Source: Odontocerum albicorne (Eukaryota > Arthropoda > Insecta > Trichoptera > Odontoceridae). Taken from it: a stretch of 64,000 nucleotides of DNA. Below are positions 54,740 through 64,000 of this stretch, one piece after another. Both the position numbers and the translations under genes were made by a program. Under the pieces are notes generated by a model, which had not been told where the DNA came from, ran no database searches, and saw nothing but the letters and a program-made list of their open reading frames with translations. The stretch lies in assembly GCA_949825065.1 (NCBI GenBank), contig OX463859.1, positions 26,925,847 to 26,989,846 on the forward strand, in the 5' to 3' direction. How positions within the stretch are numbered: the stretch's first letter is position 1; every line of letters begins with the position of its first letter.

Positions 54740-56159
54740 ATACTTTTTTTTAAAACATTTTCGGAAATTTTAAAGACATCAATATCCGAGACCTTTTAAA
54801 AAAGCCATAGCCCGTGATACAGAGAAAAATCACTTGGAAGGTAAGTTCTATATATTTCCAGTCTAGATTGATCAATATTTTATACATCTTAGAGTTGTCA
54901 GGATCTCATCGCCTTTTTTCCAATAGAGTTGGATTACGTGATATAGGCTCTAGTTTTAATGGCACATGTCAGTATAGGTTAAAAAAATTATTTAAAGATT
55001 AGTTCCCTTTTTTTAATAATTAATTCAATTATTTTGAAATCAAATTTCAAAATTTTGAGAAGCTTCGCACGATGTAATAAATTCAACTATTTTACAACCA
55101 AAGATTTATCTTTTAAATAAATATCCCATCAATTGTTGATTTTAACCGACTCCCCTAAATAACGGAAAAAGGCTTGATGCAAAAATCAAACGGAATTACA
55201 TACAATCCATCCTCAGAACCTATTTGTCTCTCGGTAACAAGCAAAATTTATCTTCCAGCTAACTTTAATCAAAAAAAATTCCTCCTTTTTCTATTTTGCT
55301 GCTTGATAAAGAGCGCTCTCTGTTTTCTTACAAGCGTTTCTTCTAAACTCCTATTTACATCCACATCCTTAGCGATAAAGCGAGGAAAACACTTATATTA
55401 CCTAAAAGGTAGAAATCAGAAGAATATCCGATGTTTGTGGCAAATAATGAACGGTAAAAACAAGTAGAATTTTGTTGTTATTCAGTCTAACAAACGACTT
55501 AAAAATATATTTTTTAGCGGTCATATGTCATATTTTTTTCCTTTTACTTTTCAATATATTCAAACTAGTGTTTCAGACATATCAATGAGCGTTGTCGGGA
55601 GATGATATTGTCTTCGGCCCCAGTAAGCGAGCCTTCGAGTTCAAAATCTCTGGAGTAGACACATAACTCAAACTTGAGGGAACGACTAGCAAAAAGAGAA
55701 ACAAACGATTTGCATATCGCATTTTTGCAACAATGTATCACCACAAGGGCGCTATGGTTTGAAATTCGTAAAATGTGATTCATGAAAACAAGATATAAAT
55801 TCCAAAACTCCAAAAACCTTTTGTATAATTCGTTTCCAAAAACCGAATCCTCGTGAATAGATTGAAGTGTATACAACTGGCAAACGTTAATTCGTCAGTC
55901 ATTAATACACGGTGGCCCATCAGTCGCGGTCTAATATGAAACATTAATTTTTTTATGGTTTAACCCTTTTTTAATTATTATATTCGCACAATTTAAAAGG
56001 TATCCTTACATTTTACTGTAGACATTTTTTATAATAGAGAAACGAATGGTGGTGGAACTATATTTATCAATTCAAGATTCAATTATTCGAATATAAGATC
56101 AGCAATATTGACAAACAGGTGAATAATTGCACGCTTTTGACAGCAAGTATCGGTAGTTG
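54740..56159. other. No feature recognised
   Basis: AT-rich; open stretches at 55174-55467 (plus) and 55565-55876 (minus) are about 100 codons but show no motif I recognise and no second copy. Confidence 0.45.
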
Positions 56160-56245
56160 AGTTGCCATGAGTCCGAAGGATCAGTAGTTGAGTTGTATTG
56201 AGCCCGAAGGATCAGTAGTTAAGTTGCCTTGAGACTGAAGACTTT
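56160..56245 (+). repeat. ~36-bp tandem repeat, three units
   Basis: 'CAGTAGTTGAGTTG' or near variant plus 'GAG(T/C)CCGAAGGAT' occurs three times (about 56150-56235) with few changes. Confidence 0.85.
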
Positions 56246-56439
56246 TATTCGCATTTATGAGAATATTCAAAGGGTGCAATTGAGACTTGCTAATGATGAG
56301 CAACTTAAAAAAGACGAAAATGTCTCAAACGATACTGCAACAAATCTTTGGAAAATATTGTACCTCTTTCCATATAAAAATCAGTTTGAGCGAGAATTGA
56401 AACCACAAGATCAACAACAACATCTTGAAAAGGAACATC

Positions 56440-56545
56440 TTTTTCTGATTATATATGAACATTAAACACATACACTATACTACACCTAAAGTCGAATGTG
56501 TTACTCTCGTATATCGGGAGATCAACAAAAGATTTATTTGTTGTT
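56440..56545 (+). repeat. Interspersed repeat (partner at 51310-51420)
   Basis: See 51310. Shares 'ACACATACACTATACTACACC', TCGAATGTGTTAC and ATATCGGGAGATC. Confidence 0.7.
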
Positions 56546-57489
56546 CACATTCCCTTAGTTAGTTTTATTGCGATTTTCAAAGAATTTTTTTTTTCTAAAC
56601 ACGTTGAGATGTGGGAAAGTTCCTTATCTAATAGCCATAGCTACAATCTTTCTTTTATTATCCTTAAGTTGTATTATTTTTGGATTATACGAGTATTTTT
56701 AATATTTCAACGATAGTGTATTTGAATCACACGTCTGAGTGCTTTTAAAACGTCATCGTCGTTGCCAACGATCCCCTCGCTATTCCAACGTCAATTTAGT
56801 TGGTAAGCGAAGCAGTGCCGTGGAGATGTCATTTTTTCCCCTCTAGAATAAGTGAGTGGTTGTACATCAGCAAACTTACCAGCCAAACCGCTGTACTGGA
56901 TCCGATAGCACACCTGATGTGAGATGATTGGAGCACACCGGCATGTTTTTTTTTCATATTCTTTAAAGAATAAATATGATTTAAATCATAGGTATCCCTA
57001 TACCTTCAAATACTAGGCGGAAAAAAATGTCTATGTCATTAGAGGAGAATAGCACAGCGCAACTTTCAAAACAGTCAACTCTCTAAACGGCTCTTTATAA
57101 AATGTTTTTTTAATATTATCGGAACGCAATTTATGGGTGGTCCTGTAGAATATTTGTCAAATCACAAACCTATCGATTTACACCCCACTAGTGTTTGATG
57201 TCAATATGTCTCATTGTCTTGTGTCTGAAGGTGACATGTGCACTGTGTGGAATATAGACCCCTTATGGCAGATACTCAATTGTCCGTATAATAGGGGCGG
57301 ACTAAAAGCTTATAATAAGAGACATGTCCCAAAATATTATCGTTACGTATCGATAATTTGAAAAGGACCTTAGTGATGAGTATGTGGAAAAGAGACGAGG
57401 TGATATCATTTCTCCAGCAATAATACGACAGCCTATTTTACCTTCTTGTTAAAACGTCAGTTTTCCAGCCTGGGAATTAAAACATTGTT
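56546..57489. other. No gene; one shared fragment
   Basis: 'AAATCATAGGTATCCCTATACC' near 56980 resembles 'GTCATAGGTATCCTTATACC' inside the MITE at 40800, so part of that element family is present here. Confidence 0.45.
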
Positions 57490-57860
57490 CTGTTGTCTTT
57501 GATATGTTCGATCATAAAATTATTTTGCGAAGACTTACGATGGGTATGGATTTTCAGGCAATTTCTTCACGTGGATTGAATGATATATTTCAAATATAAC
57601 GTAATCAGTTGTTACAAATTGATAAAAATCTTCTTAGGATATTTTAATGTATGGTGTACCACATGGGTTGGTACTAGGGACGTTGCTTTTTGTTCGTTAT
57701 ACTAATTGTAGCAGTAATGTCATTGATATGGAGGGTTTTGAGTTTTAAGTTTATGTGTATGATAGTCTGTTTTTTAGATTCTGTGATGCATATGGAAACA
57801 ATATTCTGAAAGTGTCTGAACGATGTTCCTTCCGAGAGAAGTAGAACTTTGAGATTGATT
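57490..57860 (+). pseudogene. Non-LTR reverse transcriptase fragment
   Basis: Reads 'FDMFDHKIILRRLTMGMDFQ' (compare FD-x-VDH-x-ILL-x-KL), and from 57650 'YGVPHGLVLGTLLFVRYTN' (compare GVPQGSVLGPLLF-x-x-YIND). The catalytic box position reads VYVYDSLFF where FADDT or YADDT is expected. At least two stops. A jockey/CR1/I-type lineage is likely. Confidence 0.8.
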
Positions 57861-58727
57861 TATGTTTCTAGGTTTCATATTGTAGATTATTCAGCTCTTC
57901 TACCTGATGCCACTTCTGCAGCACTTATGTTTTTCATTTAATAAATTGGTTGATCCAAATCAATCCAATGAGACCGAGTATAATGATTAAGCTTTTGCTG
58001 CTGCTGGTCGTGTGGTGTGCAATGGTCTGATTTCTAGTGTCAGCGATAAGAGTGGTGAGTGTAACTTAACAAAGCACTTAAAAATAATATTTTTTGGGAG
58101 GTCGTATCAACATGAGTATGTCCAAATCCCAAGTCAAAGCGCCCTGGACGAAAATTTGCTCTCTGATCGGCATTTTATGAATTGTCATTTTACTATTATT
58201 ATTATTAGGATCATGTTCATTATAACATAGGGTTTAAAGCTGCAAATCTTATTAAAGTTCAGCTTCTTCTATCATGTGTATGAAGACAAGGAGAGCTTTA
58301 TAAAGTGCCCTTTTATTAATATAATTAATGGTTCGATTTCTATTGGAACTTTATTAATTAAAATAAAAGTTCTTATCAGGTTTCCACTTGACCTTTTCAT
58401 CATATTTTCGATTATTATAAAGCATACAGAGACATTTATACTACATATCTTTTTAGTTTTAGCTTTAACGAATATTTTCTATTTTACTCGTTAAAAAGTG
58501 TTTCATTTCCCAAAAAAATAATTAAAAGGTTCTAGAAATTTCGTTTTAGAACTGTACAAAGAGTGTTTGTTAATTAAGTCTAATGATCAAAACACCACAA
58601 ATTCGACACAGAAAATTAATTCAAGTTTGCAGCACGGAATTTCGTTATTATTTGCCGATCATATTCCCATTTGCATCCCTGTGTGGTGTCACGGGTAAGC
58701 GGCTTAATTGTGTTTGCCTTGCAAATT
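57861..58727. other. No feature recognised
   Basis: Two short open stretches (58012-58230 and 58276-58494) show no similarity I recognise. Confidence 0.45.
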
Positions 58728-59367
58728 CAACATGAATTGATTAACATTATTTGTCAGGTCTTCACTGTATTGTGAATTTACATAATCTTGTTTTGTGATT
58801 TGTTAATAGTGAAGCTTAAAAGCTAAGAGTATTCAGGAAAGTATAACAAAATGCTACAACCAATACTTTGATGTTCCTACATATATTTTTATTTTCCACA
58901 ATACATAATGTACAATTGATGTCGTTTAAACAACATGACGTTAATCAACATGAATTGATTAACGTTTTTTGTCAGGTCTTCACTGTATTGTGAATTTACA
59001 TAATCTTGTTTTGTGATTTGTTAATAGTGAAGCTTAAAAGCTAAGAGTATTCAGGAAAGTATAACAAAATGCTACAACCAAAAATTTGATGTTCCTACAT
59101 ATATTTTTATTTTCCACAATACATAATGTACAATTGATGTCGTTTAAACAACATGAAGTTAATCAACATGAATTAATTAACGTTTTTTGTCAGGTCTTCA
59201 CTGTATTGTGAATTTACATAATCTTGTTTTGTGATTTGTTAATAGTGAAGCTTAAAAGCTAAGAGTATTCAGGAAAGTATAACAAAATGCTACAACCAAT
59301 ACTTTGATGTTCCTACATATATTTTTATTTTCACACAATACATAATTTACAATTGATGTCGTTTAAA
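58728..59367 (+). repeat. 218-bp tandem triplication
   Basis: CAACATGAATTRATTAAC starts units at 58728, 58946 and 59164, exactly 218 bp apart. The three copies differ at only a few sites each. 'TTTGCCTTGCAAAT' precedes the first unit and recurs at 61395 with flanking similarity, so the source unit is interspersed. No coding. Confidence 0.93.
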
Positions 59368-59484
59368 TGTAAAGTTGAACCGCAGATTATGCGATGCTAA
59401 AATTCTCTTTTTGTGGATATAGATAACCGCTTCACAAGGAAAGGCCTATGACCAAGTGGTCTCATTGTTTTATCATATATTGAA

Positions 59485-59600
59485 TATATTTTTTCTTCTT
59501 CTTCGTCGCATGATCAATACAGAGCTTCGTGGTCCTCTGATATGTTTCAAACTCGGCGCGCTACCTGTCTCCATCCCTCCTGGTCCAGGACCATGTTGAA
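59485..59600 (-). pseudogene. LINE ORF2 C-terminal fragment with (GAA)n tail
   Basis: Minus-strand translation: 'LDQEGWRQVARRV', then NISEDHEALY and the GAAGAAGAAGAA run. D-x-x-GWR-x-VA is the last motif of many LINE ORF2 proteins, and the GAA-type tail resembles the one at 28945. Confidence 0.6.
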
Positions 59601-59918
59601 TGCTGCAATTTTAGAGAATCTTTAAGGGCTGCACACAACATGGTCCAGGTTCACTTGCCCTGTCTTATTATAAAGTTTAATTTTTAACCCTTTAGTCAAT
59701 ATGGCACTGAACAACATCAAAATTTGTAAAGATTACGATAGTTCACAAAAGTTTTCTAGCACCAACTTTGATGTTTCTGTGTGAAACGTGGGCGTGGATT
59801 AAAACTTATGGAATGCGAATAAACGCTTGTTTCAATCCGGTCAGAACTTGGTATGCCAAAAGTTAACGCTTTATAAGTTTTTCTGATTTTTAACTTTAGT
59901 TCCATTATCACCGAAGTA

Positions 59919-60352
59919 TCGTATTAGCCCGACTATAAGGCAAGGTTTTTATTCAAAAAGGCGACACGTAAATAGGGGGATTGCCTTATATTCGAGTCAC
60001 AAAGGACAGTTTTTGAGGTGATTTTTTTTTAACTGTGCTTCGTTTTGCATCTTTGCTACCTCAAAGAATATTATGACTGACCATATTGAAAGACGAGGAG
60101 TTCAAAAAATTAAGTGAGTCAAGAAATATGCAGAAGCTATGATTCCAATTTGAAGGTTATGGTGGTGCGTGCTGCAGAAACAACCAACATCTGTGCGGCT
60201 GCCAGACAATTCGGTATCACGGCAAATAATGTTAACTGTACTATTTTTCATAATATTATAATGGTGAGGGAAATGTTTTTTTCTCCAAAAAGCAGATTAA
60301 AAAGTAGGTGTCACCTTATAATCAGGGTCGCCCTATAGTCGGGCCAATGCGG
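59919..60352 (+). mobile_element. pogo/Tigger-like deletion derivative (434 bp)
   Basis: TA (59917-59918; 60353-60354) flanks inverted ends; left TCGTATTAGCCCGACTATAA, right (inverse) CCGCATTGGCCCGACTATAG. About 20 of the first 24 bases agree. The interior retains a piece of transposase DNA-binding domain but no DDE domain, so it is an internally deleted non-autonomous copy. Confidence 0.83.
60114..60233 (+). pseudogene. pogo/Tigger-type transposase, N-terminal HTH fragment
   Basis: Reads SYDSNLKVMVVRAAETTN, ICAAARQFGITANNVN. The S/RYD-x-x-x-K-x-x-V...A-x-x-x-N-x-x-AAR-x-FG-(I/V)T-x-x-NVR pattern is a familiar HTH start of pogo/Tigger-type transposases. It ends abruptly where the internal deletion begins, and the sequence upstream is frame-shifted. 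Confidence 0.78.
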
Positions 60353-60399
60353 TAGCACATAATAATGAATTAAATTGACGCACTTATAAAGCGTTTAAG

Positions 60400-60514
60400 A
60401 CATCAAAAAATGTCTGTCGAAATGCATTCACTGAGAAGAAGACACTGTGTGACAATTTATGAGAGAATACGATATGAAGTGGGTAAGGAGATATGAATTA
60501 AGGATTGATGTATT
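60400..60514 (+). repeat. Family B LINE fragment
   Basis: GTGACAATTTATGAGAGAATACG corresponds to the V-T-x-YDRIR-codons of family B. Very short and decayed; cut by the family A copy that follows. Confidence 0.55.
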
Positions 60515-60735
60515 AGGTCGCTCCATCCTTAGCATACTTTAAAATGCGACTGAAAAATCTTTTAACTTCTAGTAAGTAAAATAACATGTTTCATTCCTGA
60601 TTTTTCTTTTCCTTTCCTCTCCACCATCCCTTCCTTTTCTTTTGATTAATGATATATCACTTTATATGAAAAAGAATGTTCGAGTGGTTGTCCGTCTTTG
60701 TGAGGTTTGTGGGCAGATTTTGATACTGTTTGTTT
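60515..60735 (+). mobile_element. LINE family A fragment
   Basis: 'CGCTCCATCCTTAGCATACT', 'ATGCGACTGAAAAATC', 'TTTCATTCCTGATTTTTC' and the 3' UTR blocks TCACTTTATATGAAAAAGAA and ATGTTCGAGTGGTTGTCC; no tail. Confidence 0.75.
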
Positions 60736-61474
60736 CATGTATATATCATATGTTTAAGCGTATCATTGACTTTTTTTCATATCGCGTCCTTTTTATAATT
60801 TTTTTTTAATATGTTATATCAAATTTAAAAAGTCACAAGGCTACTTGCATAAGGTAATTAAATTAAAAAATAAATGTCCCATTTTTTCAGTTACTTTTCC
60901 GATCGCCAAGTTTATGAAAAATGTTTTTTCTATACACGACAAAAAAACTTCCCCTCTGTTTAACAAGAAACGGGTATCATCTTAAAAGACTTAGTATTTT
61001 CCCCCATTATAATTATTTTTTATTTTGCCAACTCCAATTTATCATCTTTTTACGAACCTCTCCTCTCCCTCTAAGAATCGATATATTTAACGGGTAATCA
61101 GTCTTGATAAAAACAAAATCCTCCCCCACTGGTGACTACAATTTGGAAATATATATTATTTTCCTAAAAACCATTTAATAATACGAAATATAAATAAACG
61201 AAATGAAAGAACTTATATAATTTCTTCATAAAAAATCAATTAAGACACTTAGTAAATAATTTCCACTATCAAATAACATGTTGCAAGAGAATTTGATTAA
61301 TACATGATGAGAAATTCCTATACAATCTACTGATACTGTGTACATAATTTGCATTTCCTCGTGTGTCAATTATTAGCCGGCAGCCTTATTATGTTTGCCT
61401 TGCAAATATCAAATATTAATGGATATCAAATTTCAAGCTTCTAGGGACTCGGGGAATGTGTAAGGAGTGTGATG
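60736..61474. other. No gene; one shared fragment
   Basis: AT-rich. 61340-61420 resembles the sequence just before the 218-bp triplication (TTTGCCTTGCAAAT and flanks). Confidence 0.45.
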
Positions 61475-61476
61475 TA

Positions 61477-61504
61477 CTAGGTTAGTCAAAAAGTTTTGAA
61501 AGCG
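61477..61504 (+). repeat. mariner 3 left ITR
   Basis: 28 bases identical to the inverse of 62719-62746. Confidence 0.93.
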
Positions 61505-61655
61505 ACATCTATGGAGCAGTAGAAAAACCAAAATTTCTACGCCATTTTAATATTTCACCTTTCATAAGAACGTACTCAAAATTTCATTTCGATCTGTCTA
61601 TTCTTTCTTTGTTTACAAGCCATTTGAAGTTGACGTGTCAGTGTATTTTTTAACA

Positions 61656-62682
61656 ATGGAAAAATCCGAATATCGTGCAGTGATTAAATTCTTTGTTTTG
61701 GAAGGTTTATCGGCTACTGAGATCCATGCAAAGATGGTGAAAGTATTAAAGGAGTCTTCTCCTTCATTTCCAACCGTTCACCGATGGGTTTTGGAGTTTA
61801 AGCGTGGCCGTACAAGCGTTGAAGACGATCCACGCTCAGGACGTCCAAAAAGTGCATCAACACCAGAAATCATAGCGAAAATACAGGATATGGTTTTGGA
61901 AGATCATCAATCGACTATGGATGTGATAGCTAACAACATGGCATATTTTGGCTGAAATTTTGGGTTTCAAAAAACTGTGTGCACAATAGGTGCCGCATTT
62001 GCTAACAATGCAACAAAAACACGTTCGAATGCGACTTTCTGAGCAACATTTGGAGCAATTTCGAAAGGATAAAAAGGATTTTCTGCGTCGATTCATCACT
62101 ATAGATAAGACTTGGGTCTACCACCATGATCCTGAATCAAAACAAGAGGCTAAGGATTGGTGTGAACCAGGCACTTTGGCTCCGAAGCGAGTTCGTGTCC
62201 AGAAATCGGCCAAGAAGGTGTTAGCGTCAGTTTTTTGGGATGCAAAAGGAATTTTATTGATAGATTATCTCCAAACTGGTAAGACAATCAACTCTGATTA
62301 TTATTGTAACCTTTTGGACCAGTTGGATGAAAAAAATTGTGAAAAAAGACCCGGTTTGCAGAAGAAAAAAATTATTTTTCATCAAGACAATGCACCTGCT
62401 CACACAGCTCAAAAAACCATCGCGAAAATCAGTGAATTGGGGTACGAATTGTTGCAGCATCCACCCTATTCGCCAGATTTAGCTCCCTCTAACTTCTGGC
62501 TGTTCTCACATCTCAAAAAATTCCTTCGTGGAAAGCATTTTTCATCAAACGAAGAGGTTATAGCCGTCGTAGAGGAGTATTTTGCAGGCCTTCCAGAAAG
62601 TCACTTCCGTGATGGGACAACAAAGTTGGAAGATCGTTGGACCAAGTGTATTGATCTTATGGGAGACTATACTGAGCAATAA
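61656..62682 (+). pseudogene. mariner transposase, irritans-like, with D-to-N at the third catalytic site
   Basis: Starts MEKSEYRAVIKFFVLEGL at 61656. The N-terminal HTHs follow (VHRWVLEFKRGRTSVEDD, SGRPKSAST, STMDVIANN). A small deletion near 61935 shifts frame; WHILAEILGF then continues to a TAG at 61987. From 61990 the frame is open for 230 codons: ITIDKTWVYHHDPE (first acid), IFHQDNAPAHTA (second acid), 'PPYSPDLAPSNFWLF' (third position), 'GLPESHFRDGTTKLEDRWTK', stop at 62680-62682. Thirty-four residues separate the second acid from the third position, but that residue is Asn rather than Asp. In usual relatives the first motif reads DETW; here it is DKTW. A frameshift, a stop and the D-to-N change abolish strand transfer; DNA binding could persist in fragments. 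Confidence 0.93.
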
Positions 62683-62718
62683 AAGTGATTTCCCCCCAAA
62701 AAAATGTATTTTCATTTC

Positions 62719-62746
62719 CGCTTTCAAAACTTTTTGACTAACCTAG
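62719..62746 (-). repeat. mariner 3 right ITR
   Basis: Perfect inverse of the left ITR, followed by TA. Confidence 0.93.
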
Positions 62747-62748
62747 TA

Positions 62749-63307
62749 GCTCTCCACAAAGAAGAACGGGGACAGAGATACCATGCAAAACTAAATAATT
62801 AAAGTATTTTTAAACAAATATACAGTACTCGTAATATTTACTTAGATAAAACAATTTTAGTAAACGCTTCACAAATATCAGAATTCCTCAAAAACAAGCC
62901 GGGCGCTATTTTAATTTTGATTGAGCCTTGAAAGTGTTTAGGGTAATAGACCGCAATAACAAACTGCCACCAAAGAATGTTAATCTTGGTCTAGAAGTGG
63001 TATTCGATTTTATTTAATAAAGCTTTAATACTACCAACAATGAAGAATTGAAGCTGAGGGGTAAATAAAAACCGCAATGGGGAAGAATGCGATACCAAAA
63101 CTGGAAAAGATATGGAAGATCAGAATCATCACCATCACGACAAAAATGCGCACAGTTAAGTATCTCACATTCGCAATATTTATATTTGGCGCGGAGATTT
63201 GGCCTCTGAGAATAAACGAGACTTAAGATTATATTAAAAAAAATATTTAAATTTGTTGAGTAATTTTGTGTGTCAATTTTCGAGTTGAGTTCGAAATATT
63301 TTCATTA
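62749..63307. other. No feature recognised
   Basis: AT-rich, no open frame or repeat partner noticed. Confidence 0.5.
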
Positions 63308-63312
63308 ATCAA

Positions 63313-63925
63313 TGTATCGGACGTGTGCCGCCACCCGTGTGTGTGTATGTGATATGAGGAAAAGGACATTGTGTGTAGATCTGTATATTGAACTGTGTAT
63401 GAACTCTTTATTATATTACTCCTGTAATTCTATAAAAGGTAAAATGCTTGTATGTAAATCCTTATATTTTCATGTAAATTCTTGTATGGTCTTATAAATC
63501 TATGCTATGGAAATTTGTATTGTGTTATAATAATATGTAAATATATATGTTTGTTTGACTCCGATCGCATTCGCGACCGCGCTGGAAATAAGTGACTTGC
63601 AAAGCGGTGCGATCGGAGTAGGTCTGGGTTCAGTCGGCGTAAGCAGGGCCCAAACCCCGAAAGGGGCGGGGCAATGGGCGCTTGTGAAGGCCGACTGACC
63701 ACTTATATAGAGGGCCTCCTGATTTTGAAATATACAATTCTCAGTAATACCGACTTTACCGTGTTTTTACTTGAGACCCGCTACCCTACATCGACTGCCT
63801 GAGAGGAATCTCTCCCTGCTCTACTTCTTCTGCTGGATCTTCGCTACGGAATTCGCTAGCTCGATTCTCTAAGCGCTACGCGGCGACCAACCACCTATCT
63901 ACAGTCTTTGTGCCTGTCCGGTACA
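63313..63925 (+). mobile_element. Solo LTR, 613 bp, second LTR family
   Basis: ATCAA at 63308-63312 and 63926-63930 flanks TGTATCGGAC...GTCCGGTACA. The terminal 10 bases are inverted repeats with one mismatch. A TATA-like CTTATATAGAGG lies at 63702, followed by a C/T-rich region. No primer site follows the right edge; the target duplication does, so it is a solo LTR. A 5-bp duplication fits Copia or BEL/Pao as well as some Gypsy elements. It is GC-richer than its surroundings. The strand is set by the TATA-like box and is tentative. Confidence 0.85.
63698..63712 (+). promoter_or_regulatory. Putative LTR TATA box
   Basis: CCACTTATATAGAGG lies about 220 bp before the LTR end, a usual distance for a promoter in a short LTR. 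Motif and position only. Confidence 0.4.
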
Positions 63926-64000
63926 ATCAATGTTCAAACTGACCGAAAATTAACGAGAAAATATTACTTTTTTATGATTATTCAACAATCGCATAATTAT

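Larger units (their letters stand above)
61477..62746 (+). mobile_element. mariner transposon 3, irritans-like
   Basis: 1270 bp, TA at 61475-61476 and 62747-62748, perfect 28-bp inverted repeats beginning CTAGGTTAGTCAAAAAGTTT. A long transposase frame with few breaks. The ITRs and protein (MEKSEYRAVIKFF) resemble irritans-type mariners. Of the three mariners in the window this has the least-damaged protein, although it too is dead. Confidence 0.95.

Noticed and set aside
55174..55876. Pair of ~100-codon open frames as possible host exons
   Set aside because: No recognisable motif, biased toward A/T-rich codons as expected by chance here, and no splice-site or conservation evidence that I can judge.

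Overview
The window is AT-rich intergenic sequence from an animal genome, most likely an insect or another arthropod. The grounds are three mariner transposons, a Penelope-like retroelement, several jockey/CR1/RTE-like non-LTR retrotransposons, tRNA-headed SINEs, and scattered TTAGG-like and TTAGGTTGG-like tracts. I found no intact protein-coding gene, no rRNA gene and no convincing functional tRNA gene. Every protein homology I recognise belongs to a mobile element, and every one of those reading frames is truncated or broken. Spliced host exons of ordinary size could escape a by-eye reading, so absence of host genes is a statement about what can be seen.

Left part (1-22.9 kb). The dominant object is a very large LTR retrotransposon at 1476-12775. 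Its two ~1154-bp LTRs are nearly identical, it has a 4-bp target duplication (GGAA), a lysine-tRNA-like primer site and a short purine tract. Its ~7.7-kb interior has no gag or pol frame but carries two tandem arrays (91-bp and 41-bp units). It is a non-autonomous, LARD-like element. It landed inside an older non-LTR reverse transcriptase remnant (family B: 1365-1475 continues at 12776), and a mariner (2373-3658) later landed inside its 5' LTR. A diverged solo LTR of the same family lies at 22005-22854 on the minus strand with its own TSD (AAAT). Between them are tandem repeats (108-bp and 129-bp units), a ~100-bp-arm palindrome made of Penelope-element ends, and the best copy of non-LTR family A.

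Middle part (22.9-45 kb). Here are Penelope-like fragments, reverse transcriptase remnants of at least three non-LTR lineages, a second degraded mariner, two copies of a 214/215-bp TTAA-flanked MITE, long degenerate satellites (33.9-35.7 kb), a 532-bp TA-flanked inverted-repeat element inside a minisatellite, and a further mariner-type transposase remnant split by an interspersed repeat.

Right part (45-64 kb). This holds more family A copies, SINEs whose 3' tail matches the family A tail, a 143-bp MITE, a Penelope-like insertion with a GIY-YIG domain and a 12-bp target duplication, a 1.15-kb minisatellite of 17-bp units, a 218-bp triplication, a pogo-like deletion derivative, a third mariner with perfect 28-bp ITRs but a D-to-N change at the third catalytic position, and a complete 613-bp solo LTR with a 5-bp TSD.

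Functionally the window is a nested graveyard: autonomous families survive only as fragments, while non-autonomous passengers (LARD, SINE, MITEs, pogo derivative) retain their cis-signals. The items most worth following up are the coding-free LTR element with its internal array, the Penelope termini (palindrome and possible hammerhead core), the SINE/LINE shared tail, and an unidentified dispersed coding-like repeat at 200-640 and 48370-48745.
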